NCBI GenBank assembly: GCA_937907025.1 | Contig: CALESJ010000003.1 | Span: forward strand, 33,329-97,328 | Origin: an uncultured Faecalibacterium sp. | GTDB lineage: Bacteria > Bacillota > Clostridia > Oscillospirales > Ruminococcaceae | Direction of reading: 5' to 3' | Length of the DNA: 64,000 nucleotides | Shown here: positions 1-9,559 of the stretch, in pieces | Numbering within the stretch: position 1 is the stretch's first letter | How the letters are laid out: each line of letters begins with the position of its first letter | Program-made: the position numbers and the translations under genes | The notes under the pieces: generated by a model | The model's database searches: none | The model's input: only the letters and a program-made list of their open reading frames with translations | What the model was told of the DNA's origin: nothing

Positions 1-2
1 TG

Positions 3-590
3 ATTTCCTCCGGCATGGCCGGCTATGTGCTCAACCGCCGGAATTTCCGCTTCAAGAAGCTCATCTACGGCCTGCTGCTGGCTTTCATGTTCATCAACGT
101 GGGCTCTGTTTCCCTGCGTCCTCTGTTTGAACTGGCCATCAAGCTGAACCTGAACACCTCGCTGTTCAGCGTCATCTTCATCTCCGCCGGTACCTCTCAG
201 GCCACCTACATCTTCCTGGTCAACAGCTACATGAACAGCATTCCCAAGGAGCTGGACGAGGCAGCCACCATCGACGGCTGCACCTTCTTCCAGGTTTACA
301 CCCACATCGTGCTGCCCCTGCTGCGTCCCATCCTGGCCACCGTTGCGCTGCTTTCCTTCCGCGGCGGCTGGAACGAGTACATCCTGCCCCTTGTCTTCAC
401 CATGACCGACCAGGCCAAGCGTCCTCTGACCGTTGGCGTGACCATGCTGAAGAACGCCGGTGACGGCGCGGCTGCCTGGAACATCATGTTCGCCGGCGCC
501 ACCATCGCCATCATCCCCATTCTGGTGATCTACATCTTCGCCAGCAAATACTTCATCGAAGGTCTGACCGGCGGCGCCGTCAAAGGCTGA
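3..590 (+). CDS. Carbohydrate ABC transporter permease, MalG/LplC type (5' truncated by window edge)
   Basis: The frame is open to the window edge (Ile-Ser-Ser-Gly precede the first Met at position 15), so the N-terminus lies outside. What remains has several hydrophobic segments and the cytoplasmic EAA loop of binding-protein-dependent permeases (EAATIDGC, then about 12 residues, then LPLLRP), which docks on the ATPase. The C-terminus FIEGLTGGAVKG is the usual ending of LplC/MalG-type sugar permeases. It is an inner-membrane subunit of an oligosaccharide importer and lies just upstream of mannosidase and galactosidase genes, suggesting it imports their substrate. It closely resembles the complete permease at 52713-53678, so the window holds two related importers. 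Confidence 0.93.
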   Translation: MSSGMAGYVLNRRNFRFKKLIYGLLLAFMFINVGSVSLRPLFELAIKLNLNTSLFSVIFISAGTSQATYIFLVNSYMNSIPKELDEAATIDGCTFFQVYTHIVLPLLRPILATVALLSFRGGWNEYILPLVFTMTDQAKRPLTVGVTMLKNAGDGAAAWNIMFAGATIAIIPILVIYIFASKYFIEGLTGGAVKG

Positions 591-613
591 TCCGTCTGCG
601 TTTTCCTCCTCTC

Positions 614-645
614 TGCGCATATCCGTCCTGCGGGACGGGTGTGCG
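614..645 (+). terminator. Hairpin terminator after the permease
   Basis: An inverted repeat (arm 614-628 against 632-645, loop TGC) with a GC-rich inner stem is followed by TAGAGTTTTG. It probably ends the permease transcript or partly attenuates it before the next genes. Confidence 0.55.
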
Positions 646-698
646 TAGAGTTTTGTCATAACCAATATCCACGGCACAACCATCGGGAGGTCTGCCCT

Positions 699-935
699 GT
701 GAAAGAATACATCGAAACCGTTATTGCCCCCCGCATCCGCGGTGACGGCGGGTGGCTGGACGTTCTGAGCATCGAAGGTTCCCACATCAAGGTCCGCCTG
801 CAGGGCGAATGTTCCAAGTGCAACATCGCCCCGCGCTGCATGGACTGGATCTGCCAGGAGATCAAGCGGGATCTCGGGCAGGATGTTCAGATCGAATTTA
901 TCCGCAAAAAGCCGTTTTTCTGGGACAACGACTGA
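699..935 (+). CDS. Small NifU-like (Fe-S scaffold type) protein
   Basis: Starting at the GTG at 699, nine bases after GGGAGG, gives 78 residues. An upstream ATG at 639 in the same frame lacks a ribosome site. The core follows the NifU C-terminal domain: RGDGGWLDV, then an I-K-V-R-L-Q-G stretch, then a cysteine pair (CSKC) and a further Cys in APRCMDW. NifU-family domains bind or transfer Fe-S clusters; here the second half of the motif is altered, so cluster binding is inference. No other isc/suf/nif gene is nearby. It sits between an ABC permease and a mannosidase and may be a passenger in the sugar locus. Confidence 0.72.
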   Translation: MKEYIETVIAPRIRGDGGWLDVLSIEGSHIKVRLQGECSKCNIAPRCMDWICQEIKRDLGQDVQIEFIRKKPFFWDND

Positions 936-993
936 ATCCTGTGTCCCATAGCCCCGGGCCCGGGCCCGCCGCCCACAAGGAGTTGATGATTTC

Positions 994-3900
994 ATGGCAT
1001 TTGTTCCGGTCGTGCGCAGAAGCATGCGCCCCGAAGAATTTACCGATCTGCGTTTCAATTGGCTGAAACGCTATGTCTACGACGAAAAATACGAGATCAC
1101 CGATCTGGAAGTGCGCGACGCACGCCAGATTTCGGAAGACCAGTACGAGGAAACCCCGGGGGGCTACCGTCCCCTGAAGCGGGGCGACCTGTACTTTACC
1201 CCCGACGGCACCGCCTTTTTCCGCGCCCGGGTCACTGTGCCCGAACATCTGCGGGGCAAGGAGCTGTGGCTGTCCCTGTGGACGGCGGCCGAGGTCATCG
1301 TCAAGGTCAACGGCCGCTATGTGGGCGGCATCGACCCCAACCGGGACCGCATGCTGCTCAGCCCCTACATTGACAGCAACGAGCTGGAGATCGAGATGGA
1401 GGGCTACAACCGCTCCAAGCCCGACGACGAGCGCAACCCCGACGCCATGGCCCTGCGCGGCTGCCGTCAGGTGTTCAACGGGCTGTATCTGGCCACCATC
1501 CACCACGAGGTTCTGGACCTGTTCTACGACCTGCAGCTGCTGCTGGACGTGGCCAAGAGCGCCTATTTCAACGAGGATTACCGCAAGTTCCTGAACGTGG
1601 AGCTTTCCAAGGCGCTGGACCTGGTGGACTTCGACCTGCTGCGGGACAACACCGACCCCGAAACCGGCCGGCTGGAACTGCCTGCCGACCAGGTGGCCGC
1701 CGTGATGGAACAGATGAAGGCGGCTTCCGCCTACATTGACAAGGTCATCTATTCCAACGATGACTTCAAGGGCACCGGCAACGTGGCCCTGGTGGGGCAT
1801 TCCCACCTGGACCTGGCCTACTACTGGCGGCGCATCCACACGGTGCACAAGAACGCCCGCACCGTGCTCATCCAGCTGCGCCTGATGGACCGCTACCCGG
1901 ATTTCAAGTACACCCACACCCAGGCGTACACCTACGAACTGCTGGAAAAATACTATCCCGACCTGTTTGCCGAGCTGAAAGAGAAGGTGGCTTCCGGCAA
2001 CTTTGAACCGGTGGGCGCCATGTATGTGGAGCCGGACTGCAACATTCCCGCTGCCGAAAGCCTGATCCGTCAGCTGCTGTACGGGCAGCAGTATTTCCGC
2101 AAGACCTTCGGCAAGACCATCGACAACGTCTGGCTGCCCGACGTCTTCGGCAACAGCTGGATTTTGCCCCAGATCATGACCAAGAGCGGGGTGAAGTATT
2201 TCGTTTCCAACAAGATGTCCACCTGGAACGATACCAACCGCTTCCCCCACAACAACTTCCTGTGGAAGGGCATCGACGGGTCCACCGTCTACGCCTGCGT
2301 GCCGCCCACCCACTTCATCACCTGGAACATGCCCAGCCAGATCCAGGAAAACTGGGAGGCCTACCAGGACAAGGAAACCGGCGGCCAGACCCTGTCCATG
2401 TTCGGCTACGGCGACGGCGGTTCCGGCGCCACCGAGGAAATGATCGAGCTGATGCACCGGTTCAACAAGCTGTCGGTCATGCCCAAGACCGAGCATGTGG
2501 GCGCCGACGAGTTCCTGCACAAGAACTTTGACGGCAACACCAAGCTGGACACCTGGGACGGCGAGCTGTATCTGGAGATGCACCGCGGCACCTTTACCAC
2601 CAAGGCGGCCCTGAAGCGGGCCAACCGGGAGCTGGAATTTGCCCTGCGCGACACCGAGCTCCTGAGCGTGCTGCGCACCGCCGCCGGCGAGCCCTGGGAC
2701 GACGATGCCCTGCGCGCCGTGTACAAAAAGTTCCTGGTGAACCAGTTCCACGACATTCTGCCCGGCAGCCACATCCACCCGGTGTACGAGGACGCCGTGG
2801 CCGATTACAACCAGGTACGCTGCGCCCTGCACGACATGCTGGGCAGCGGCAGCCTGTGGTACAACACCCTGAACTTCCCCCGCCGGGCCCCGGTCTTTGT
2901 GCCGGAAGAAGGCGGCCCCATCACCCGCGGCGGCGTGGCCGGCCGCTTTACCTGCCCCGGCCTGGACCCCTTTGCCGGGGCCGTGACCCTGCCTGCTCTG
3001 CCCGCCCAGCCCGGCTGGATGCACAGCACCGGTCTGGATGTGACCACCCCCCAGTATGAGCTGACCTTTGACGAGGACGGCAGCATCCTGCACCTGTGGG
3101 ACCGCAAACTCCAGCGGGAATGGGTGGACGGCGCCTGGAACCGCCTGCACCTGTACCAGGATATGCCCGGCATGTACGATGCCTGGGACATCCTGCCCAA
3201 CTACAAGGACAAGGAATTCCCCCTGACCGTGGCCGAGGCCCTGCACCTTACCTATGCCGACGACGCCATGGCCGAATTCACCGCCACCCTGACCACCGAG
3301 AAGAGCCGCTGGACCCGGGTCATCCGCCTGTTTGCCGCCAGCCCCATGATCGAGGTGGAAAACATCGTGGACTGGCACGAAACCCACAAGCTGGCCAAGG
3401 CAGACTTCGGCGTGAATGTGCTCACCCGGGAACTGCTGTGTGATACCAGCGCCGGCTTCATCCGCCGGGAAACCCACCGCAACACCAGCTGGCAGAAGGC
3501 CCGCTTTGAAGTGTGCTCCCACAAGTGGTGCGACCTGTCCGAAACCGACGCCGGTGTGGCCATCGTCAACGAGGGCCTGTACGGCCTGGGCATCGACGGC
3601 AACCATGTGTCCCTGAGCCTGCTGCGCGCCACCATGCGCCCGGACATCACCGCCGACCGGGGCCATCACGATTTCTGCTTCCAGATTCTGCCCCATGCGG
3701 GCGGCCCGGTGCAGGCCGGCGTGAACCGGTTTGCCCTGGAGCAGAATGTACCCCTGCGCCGTCCCCACCTGCCCGGCACCCTGCCCGAATCCCTGCAGGC
3801 CCTGCTGGACGACCTGGCCGCCGCCGGCGACCGGCTGTATCTGCAGGCCATGAAGCGCAGCGAGGACGGCAAGAGCATCATCGTGCGTCTGTGCGAATCC

Positions 3901-4035
3901 GACGGCCGCCGCGGCATTCTGCGCCTGCATGCCCCCGTGACCCCGGTGAACATGCTGGAGGACCCCACCGGCGAACCCTGCACCGAACTGGCCTACCATC
4001 CCTTTGAGATCCTGAGCTTTGCCTGCCCCATCTGA
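994..4035 (+). CDS. GH38 alpha-mannosidase
   Basis: This 1013-residue enzyme has the full GH38 plan: an N-terminal beta-rich domain, a catalytic alpha/beta barrel, then middle and C-terminal beta domains. The zinc-site motif HSHLD starts at about residue 269 and the nucleophile motif WLPDVFG is at 380-386 with Asp383. A region rich in GYGDGG follows, also typical. No signal peptide is seen, so it should act in the cytoplasm on imported oligosaccharides, releasing terminal alpha-linked mannose. The ATG at 994 follows AAGGAG. A GH2 beta-galactosidase starts 25 bases after its stop, so the two are co-transcribed. It is one of three GH38-type proteins in the window. Confidence 0.93.
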   Translation: MAFVPVVRRSMRPEEFTDLRFNWLKRYVYDEKYEITDLEVRDARQISEDQYEETPGGYRPLKRGDLYFTPDGTAFFRARVTVPEHLRGKELWLSLWTAAEVIVKVNGRYVGGIDPNRDRMLLSPYIDSNELEIEMEGYNRSKPDDERNPDAMALRGCRQVFNGLYLATIHHEVLDLFYDLQLLLDVAKSAYFNEDYRKFLNVELSKALDLVDFDLLRDNTDPETGRLELPADQVAAVMEQMKAASAYIDKVIYSNDDFKGTGNVALVGHSHLDLAYYWRRIHTVHKNARTVLIQLRLMDRYPDFKYTHTQAYTYELLEKYYPDLFAELKEKVASGNFEPVGAMYVEPDCNIPAAESLIRQLLYGQQYFRKTFGKTIDNVWLPDVFGNSWILPQIMTKSGVKYFVSNKMSTWNDTNRFPHNNFLWKGIDGSTVYACVPPTHFITWNMPSQIQENWEAYQDKETGGQTLSMFGYGDGGSGATEEMIELMHRFNKLSVMPKTEHVGADEFLHKNFDGNTKLDTWDGELYLEMHRGTFTTKAALKRANRELEFALRDTELLSVLRTAAGEPWDDDALRAVYKKFLVNQFHDILPGSHIHPVYEDAVADYNQVRCALHDMLGSGSLWYNTLNFPRRAPVFVPEEGGPITRGGVAGRFTCPGLDPFAGAVTLPALPAQPGWMHSTGLDVTTPQYELTFDEDGSILHLWDRKLQREWVDGAWNRLHLYQDMPGMYDAWDILPNYKDKEFPLTVAEALHLTYADDAMAEFTATLTTEKSRWTRVIRLFAASPMIEVENIVDWHETHKLAKADFGVNVLTRELLCDTSAGFIRRETHRNTSWQKARFEVCSHKWCDLSETDAGVAIVNEGLYGLGIDGNHVSLSLLRATMRPDITADRGHHDFCFQILPHAGGPVQAGVNRFALEQNVPLRRPHLPGTLPESLQALLDDLAAAGDRLYLQAMKRSEDGKSIIVRLCESDGRRGILRLHAPVTPVNMLEDPTGEPCTELAYHPFEILSFACPI

Positions 4036-4060
4036 CCATCCACTATCCGGGAGGCCCCTG

Positions 4061-7000
4061 ATGAACGAGATCATCCAGAAACGATACCATGAAGACCCCG
4101 CGGTGCTGCATCTGGGCACCCTGGCCCCGCACAATGATTTCATTCCCTTTGCGCCGGACCAGGACCCCTTTGCCCCCCGCAGCACCTCGGAACGGGTACA
4201 CAGCCTGAACGGGCTGTGGCAGTTCCGCTATTATGAAGACCCCCGGCGCCTGGAGCCCGACCTGGCCGACCGCTTTGCCGCCGGCGACTGCGCTGAAATG
4301 CCGGTGCCTGCCTGCTGGCAGCTCCACGGGTACGACGCGCCCCAGTACATCAACACCCGGTATCCCTTCCCCTTTGACCCGCCCCATGTGCCCGACGCCG
4401 ACCCCACCGGGGTGTATCACCGCACCTTTGCCCTGCACAAGCAGGAGGGCCGGCGGTATCACCTGGTCTTTGACGGGGTGGACAGCTGCTTCTACCTGTG
4501 GGTGAACGGCCGGTTCACCGGGTACAGCCAGGTCAGCCACACCACCAGCGAGTTCGACCTCACCGACCTGCTCACGGACGGCGAGAACGACCTGATGGTG
4601 GCGGTGCTGAAATGGTGCGACGGCAGCTATCTGGAATGCCAGGACAAATGGCGGCTTTCGGGCATTTTCCGGGACGTATACCTGCTGGAGCGGGCCGCCG
4701 ACGGGGTGCGCAGCTACACGGTCAGGACCGCTCTTGCCCCCGATTTCCGCAGTGCCCGCCTGCATCTGCAGCTGGACACCGGCGTTCCCGGCACCGCAGC
4801 CCTCTATGACCCCGACGGCCGCCTTCTGGGCGAGCGCAGCTTCGCCGCCGGAACGGACAGCGAAGTGCTGTTCCAGCTGGACGCGCCCCGCCTGTGGAGC
4901 GCCGAATCCCCCGCCCTGTACCGCCTGGTGCTGCGCACCGGGGAGGAAGTCATCGGCGAGGAAGTGGGCTTCCGGCAGGTCTGCGTGCGGGACGGGGTGT
5001 TCCTGGTCAACGGCCGTCCCATCAAGATGAAGGGCGTCAACCGCCACGACTTCTCCGAAAAAGAGGGCGCTGTGGTGACCCCCGAGGAGATGGAACGGGA
5101 CCTGCAGCTGATGAAACAGCTCAACGTGAACACCATCCGCACCTCCCACTACCCCAACAGCCCGGATTTCGCCCGCCTGTGCGACCGGTACGGCTTCTAC
5201 CTGGTGGCGGAAGCCGACCTGGAAAGCCACGGCAGCATTTCCGGATACGACCTGCACATCAACGGCCACGCCGACAAGCAGGGCATGGCCTATCTGGTAT
5301 CCATGCCCGAATACCGGGCCGCCATTCTGGACCGGGTACAGCGGCTGGTGCTGCGGGACTGCAACCGCCCCTGCATCGTGCTGTGGTCCCTGGGCAATGA
5401 GTCCGGGTACTCCGCCGCCATGCGGGACGCCGGGCTGTGGGCCCGCCGCACCGACCCTTCCCGGCCCATCCACTACGAATCCAGCTGGATCACCCTGCCC
5501 GGGGAACAGATCGAGGATGTGTCCGACGTCATGTCCCGGATGTACTTTTCCCTGGCAGACTGCCGGGAATATCTGCACAGCCGGGAAGCCGCCCGGCCCC
5601 TGTTCCTGTGCGAGTACTCCCACGCCATGGGCAACGGCCCCGGCGATCTGGAAGACTACTGGCAGATTTTCTACTCCGACCCCCATTACATGGGCGGCTG
5701 CGTGTGGGAATGGAACGACCACGGCATACTGCGGGGGGTTGCCCCCGATGGCCGCAAGCAGTATGCTTACGGCGGGGACTTCGGCGAGGCTGCCCACGAC
5801 GGCAACTACTGCATCGACGGTCTGGTCCTGCCCGACCGCCGCATGAAGCCCGGCGCCTTTGAGATGAAGAACGTCTACCGGCCCCTGCGCATCACCCCCG
5901 CCCCCGAAGGCGGCTACCGCATCCGCAACACCCTGGATTTCACCGCGGCGGAAGACGCCCTGGACCTGTTGTATGAGATCACCGCCGGCGGCCGGGTGCT
6001 GCACCGGGGTATGGTGCCTTTGTCCCTGCCCGCCCAGGGCTGGACGGTGGTGCACATTCCCGAAGCGGAAACCGCCCCCGCCGACTCCTTCCTGCGGTTC
6101 ATCACCCTGCGCAAGGGCGCTGTGCCCGCCTACGGTTCGGTGGAAGAACCGGACATCCTGGGCACTGAACAGATTCCTCTGCGCCCCGCTGCCCCCCAGG
6201 CAGCCTACGCGCCCCCGGACCCCGGCATGCAGGTAACGGCGGACACACCCCTGACCACCACGGTGGAGGGTGCCGGCTTCACCTGGGTATACGACAAGAC
6301 CACCGGCCTGATCGCCGACGTATGCCGGTACGGCAGCCGCCTGCTGGCCGGACCCATGACCTACTGTCTGCGCCGGGCACCCATCGACAACGATATGCTC
6401 ATTGCCCCCGCCTGGAACAACCTGTTTTTGGACCGGCTGCAGGCCAAGATCTACGACTGTACCTGCACCGAGGAAAACGGCACCGTGTGCATCCGCACCC
6501 ATCTGGCCCTGGGCAGCATGGTCACCCGGCCGGTCTGCCGCCTGCACCAGGTGTTGACCTTCTTTGCGGACGGCAGCCTGGGATACCGGGCCGACGTGGA
6601 CGTGAGCCCGCTGCACACCGCCCTGCCCCGTTTCGGGGTGCATTTCAGCCTGCCCGCCGACTATGACCGGGTGGCGTATTACGGCATGGGGCCTTTCGAG
6701 AGCTACATCGACAAGCACCAGGCCAGCTACATAGGCCGGTTTGAATCCACCCCCGCGGCCCTGTTCACCCCCTACATCCGTCCCCAGGAAACCGGCTCCC
6801 ACGAAAAATGCCGGGAAGCCGCCCTGTACAGCCCGCAGGGGCAGGTACAGATCACCGGGGAGCCGGAATTCAGCCTGCAGGTCCTGCCCTGCACGGTGGA
6901 GGCCCTGTGTGCCGCCCGCCACAGCGACGAACTGCAGAACAGCGGCCTGACCGAGGTCACCATCGACTACCGTCAGCACGGGATCGGTTCGGAGAGCTGC

Positions 7001-7075
7001 TGCACCACCCTGCCCCTGCGCTATCGTTTTGAGGAGCCCCGATTCACCTTTGCATTCCGTATAAAGATTCTATAA
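4061..7075 (+). CDS. lacZ: GH2 beta-galactosidase (LacZ type)
   Basis: A 1004-residue LacZ-size GH2 enzyme. The start chosen is the ATG at 4061, preceded by CGGGAGG, rather than an earlier in-frame codon. Domain order is sugar-binding jelly roll, immunoglobulin-like domain, TIM barrel, second Ig-like domain and the C-terminal beta-galactosidase small-chain domain. The acid/base glutamate lies in LWSLGNESGY (Glu447) and the nucleophile in LCEYSHAMGNG (Glu518). It hydrolyses terminal beta-galactosides. With no signal peptide it should be cytoplasmic. Between GH38 and an unknown protein in one operon, it probably trims galactose from the imported glycan rather than serving free lactose only. Confidence 0.93.
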   Translation: MNEIIQKRYHEDPAVLHLGTLAPHNDFIPFAPDQDPFAPRSTSERVHSLNGLWQFRYYEDPRRLEPDLADRFAAGDCAEMPVPACWQLHGYDAPQYINTRYPFPFDPPHVPDADPTGVYHRTFALHKQEGRRYHLVFDGVDSCFYLWVNGRFTGYSQVSHTTSEFDLTDLLTDGENDLMVAVLKWCDGSYLECQDKWRLSGIFRDVYLLERAADGVRSYTVRTALAPDFRSARLHLQLDTGVPGTAALYDPDGRLLGERSFAAGTDSEVLFQLDAPRLWSAESPALYRLVLRTGEEVIGEEVGFRQVCVRDGVFLVNGRPIKMKGVNRHDFSEKEGAVVTPEEMERDLQLMKQLNVNTIRTSHYPNSPDFARLCDRYGFYLVAEADLESHGSISGYDLHINGHADKQGMAYLVSMPEYRAAILDRVQRLVLRDCNRPCIVLWSLGNESGYSAAMRDAGLWARRTDPSRPIHYESSWITLPGEQIEDVSDVMSRMYFSLADCREYLHSREAARPLFLCEYSHAMGNGPGDLEDYWQIFYSDPHYMGGCVWEWNDHGILRGVAPDGRKQYAYGGDFGEAAHDGNYCIDGLVLPDRRMKPGAFEMKNVYRPLRITPAPEGGYRIRNTLDFTAAEDALDLLYEITAGGRVLHRGMVPLSLPAQGWTVVHIPEAETAPADSFLRFITLRKGAVPAYGSVEEPDILGTEQIPLRPAAPQAAYAPPDPGMQVTADTPLTTTVEGAGFTWVYDKTTGLIADVCRYGSRLLAGPMTYCLRRAPIDNDMLIAPAWNNLFLDRLQAKIYDCTCTEENGTVCIRTHLALGSMVTRPVCRLHQVLTFFADGSLGYRADVDVSPLHTALPRFGVHFSLPADYDRVAYYGMGPFESYIDKHQASYIGRFESTPAALFTPYIRPQETGSHEKCREAALYSPQGQVQITGEPEFSLQVLPCTVEALCAARHSDELQNSGLTEVTIDYRQHGIGSESCCTTLPLRYRFEEPRFTFAFRIKIL

Positions 7076-7112
7076 ACCGGGAGCCCAAGGTTCCCTCAGG
7101 AGGCATTTGATC

Positions 7113-9536
7113 ATGTCCTATTCCCTTTGCCCGGATGGGTTCATCCGCCATTACCTGTACACAGGCCGCCAGGAAAGCGAATTTTCCTGCAATGTGCGGG
7201 AGGTCAATCAGCTTCTCAACGAGAAGAAGATGCGTGAACTGGCAGCCCGCCATGAACCCCTGACCCCGCCTGCTTCCCTGCGCCTGGGCGGAGCCAGCCC
7301 GCTGGGCCTGCCCTGGAAGTACTATTACTCCCACGACAACATCTTCCTGGACGACGCCGCTTTCTATGAGGAGCTGTGCCGGGTGGAGATGCACGCCGCC
7401 ACCATCCTGGAACTGGACGCCCCCGCCCGGGTGTCCCTGCGGCTGTGGAGCTACGCCGCCGTGGATGCCTGGGTGGACGGCACCCTCGTGTGCACCCTGG
7501 AACATCCGGTGTACAAGCCCATCCGGTACCGGGATTTCACCCTGGACCTGAGCGCCGGGCAGCACCTGCTGTACCTGCGGCTGGAAAACCTGGGTGTGCG
7601 GGATACCCGCATCGCCTTTGCGGTACAGGTCACCGACGGCGCCGACCGGCTGCGCATCCGCCTGCCCGACGAAGAACACTGTGCCCCTTACGCCGCGGCG
7701 GCCGCCCTGCTGGACTCCGCCCGGGTACACGACGGCGTGCTGACCGTGGACGCCCCCCTGCCCGCCGGCAGCCGCCTGCGGTACGACCGGGGCATCTCCG
7801 ACTTCCGCCGCCAGCAGGAACGTTTCATCCTGGACGATGTGTCCGGCCGCAGCGAGGTAACGCTGCGGGAGCCTGCGGTCTTTACCCTGGAGATCCCTGT
7901 GGAGAACGCCGTGCTGGTCCGCCACCTGGAACGGGCCGAGCTGCACCGTCCGGTGTACCTGGACCCCGCCGTGAAGGACCAGCGCCGGTACCAGTTTGAG
8001 CAGATCGCCGCCGTGGGCTCCGAGATGCGCAGCGCCACCGACGGTTTTGCCCTGTTCCCCATGCTGGCCCGCAAATATCTGGGCCAGAACCCCGCCTCCG
8101 ACCATGAGGAGCTGAAAATCACCCTGCGCCAGATCGAGCGCCGGATGGACTGCGCCGACTTCATGACCACCGCCCTCATCCGCTTGCAGCGGGAATACGG
8201 CATTCCCGAGGACCTGCAGGCAGAGGTCAAGCGGGTGATGCTGAATTTCCGCTACTGGATGGACGAACCCGGCCAGGACGGCATGTGCTTCTGGAGCGAA
8301 AACCACACCCTCATGTTCTTTGAAACCGCCTATTTCTTTGGCGGCGAGTATCCGGACGACACCTTCGTGCGGGCCGGGTGTACCGGACGCCAGCTGCGGG
8401 ACACCGCCCGCCTGCGCATCCGGGAATGGCTGACCAACGTGTGCGAAACCGGATTTGACGAGTTCAACAGCTCGGTATACACCCCGCTGACCCTGGCCGC
8501 CCTGCTGAACATCGTGGACTACGCCGAGCCGGACCTGGCCGCCATGGCCGTGCGCGCCTGCGATGAGATGCTGCGCACCGCCGCCCTCCACTGCTTCAAG
8601 GGCATTCTGGTGGCCCCCATGGGCCGGGTGTACCGGGGCATCATCACCCCCTGGGAGGAAAGCATGCAGGCCATGCTGAACTTCATGTTCCCCGAAGCCC
8701 CCTATGCCACCTGCCCCAGCCTGAGCTTTCTGGCCACCACCCGGTATACCCTGCCTGCCGACCTGCGCAAGCGGATGGAGCAGACCGGCGCGTTCAGCTA
8801 CACCACCAGCAACGCCCGCATCGACGGGTACAAGACCGCCGACTACATGCTCACCAGCGTGCAGTCCCCCCGCCGGGACGGGGTGGAGCGGGTCTGGCAG
8901 CCCGAGACCCGGGAGGAAAAGCGGGATACCTTCGCCTATGTGAAAGCCCTGAACGAACACTTCCACGGCACCACCCAGTTCCAGCCCGGGGAGCACGGCT
9001 ACCAGCAGCATATGTGGTATGCGGCCCTGGACAGTGACCTGGTGGTGTTTGCCAACCATCCCGGCCAGACCTGCGAGGATATGAGCGAGGTCCGCCCCGG
9101 TTACTGGTACGGCAACGGCACCATGCCCGCCCTGTGCCAGCAGGACAACGTGCTGGGGGCGGTGTATGTGATTCCCGAAAGCCATCCCATCCAGTTCACC
9201 CATCTGTTCTGGCAGCAGGACCGGTTTACCGAAACCGCCGCCCGGGGCAGCTGGCTTTTCGGCCGCAAGGGCGACAGCTACATCGGCATCTGGTGCAGCG
9301 CACCCCTGGTGGACCATGACGAAACCATGTTCGGCTGTGAGAAGCGGGCCCTTTCTTCGGCCTGCGCCTACCTGACGGTGTGCGGAAGCCGCAGCGAGAA
9401 CGGCAGTTTTGCCGCTTTCTGTGACGGCTGCACCGCCCGCCCGGTAGCCTTTGACCCCGAAAGCCACACCCTGCACTGTGCCGAGTTTGACCTGACCTTC
9501 ACGGCCGGGCAGAACGGCACCCAGATTCTGGACTGA
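7113..9536 (+). CDS. Unrecognised 807-residue protein in glycan operon
   Basis: ATG at 7113 is nine bases after AGGAGG. I do not recognise the family with certainty. The N-terminal roughly 270 residues look beta-rich, with short repeats of the kind seen in carbohydrate-binding folds. Residues from about 300 to 600 look alpha-helical and contain CFWSENHTLMFFETAYFFGG, a Glu-Asn-His motif in a helical setting that recalls alpha/alpha-toroid polysaccharide lyases and hydrolases. The C-terminal part is beta-rich again. No signal peptide or membrane segment is visible. The gene is 37 bases after lacZ and 23 before a ROK kinase, so a new glycosidase, lyase or glycan-modifying role is plausible but is inference from context. 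Confidence 0.8.
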   Translation: MSYSLCPDGFIRHYLYTGRQESEFSCNVREVNQLLNEKKMRELAARHEPLTPPASLRLGGASPLGLPWKYYYSHDNIFLDDAAFYEELCRVEMHAATILELDAPARVSLRLWSYAAVDAWVDGTLVCTLEHPVYKPIRYRDFTLDLSAGQHLLYLRLENLGVRDTRIAFAVQVTDGADRLRIRLPDEEHCAPYAAAAALLDSARVHDGVLTVDAPLPAGSRLRYDRGISDFRRQQERFILDDVSGRSEVTLREPAVFTLEIPVENAVLVRHLERAELHRPVYLDPAVKDQRRYQFEQIAAVGSEMRSATDGFALFPMLARKYLGQNPASDHEELKITLRQIERRMDCADFMTTALIRLQREYGIPEDLQAEVKRVMLNFRYWMDEPGQDGMCFWSENHTLMFFETAYFFGGEYPDDTFVRAGCTGRQLRDTARLRIREWLTNVCETGFDEFNSSVYTPLTLAALLNIVDYAEPDLAAMAVRACDEMLRTAALHCFKGILVAPMGRVYRGIITPWEESMQAMLNFMFPEAPYATCPSLSFLATTRYTLPADLRKRMEQTGAFSYTTSNARIDGYKTADYMLTSVQSPRRDGVERVWQPETREEKRDTFAYVKALNEHFHGTTQFQPGEHGYQQHMWYAALDSDLVVFANHPGQTCEDMSEVRPGYWYGNGTMPALCQQDNVLGAVYVIPESHPIQFTHLFWQQDRFTETAARGSWLFGRKGDSYIGIWCSAPLVDHDETMFGCEKRALSSACAYLTVCGSRSENGSFAAFCDGCTARPVAFDPESHTLHCAEFDLTFTAGQNGTQILD

Positions 9537-9559
9537 CACACTGCGAGGAGGTATCATCC

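Noticed and set aside
898..4185. Minus-strand open frame of 1095 codons
   Set aside because: Antisense shadow of the GH38 gene; composition is Gly/Ala/Val/His-rich without domains.
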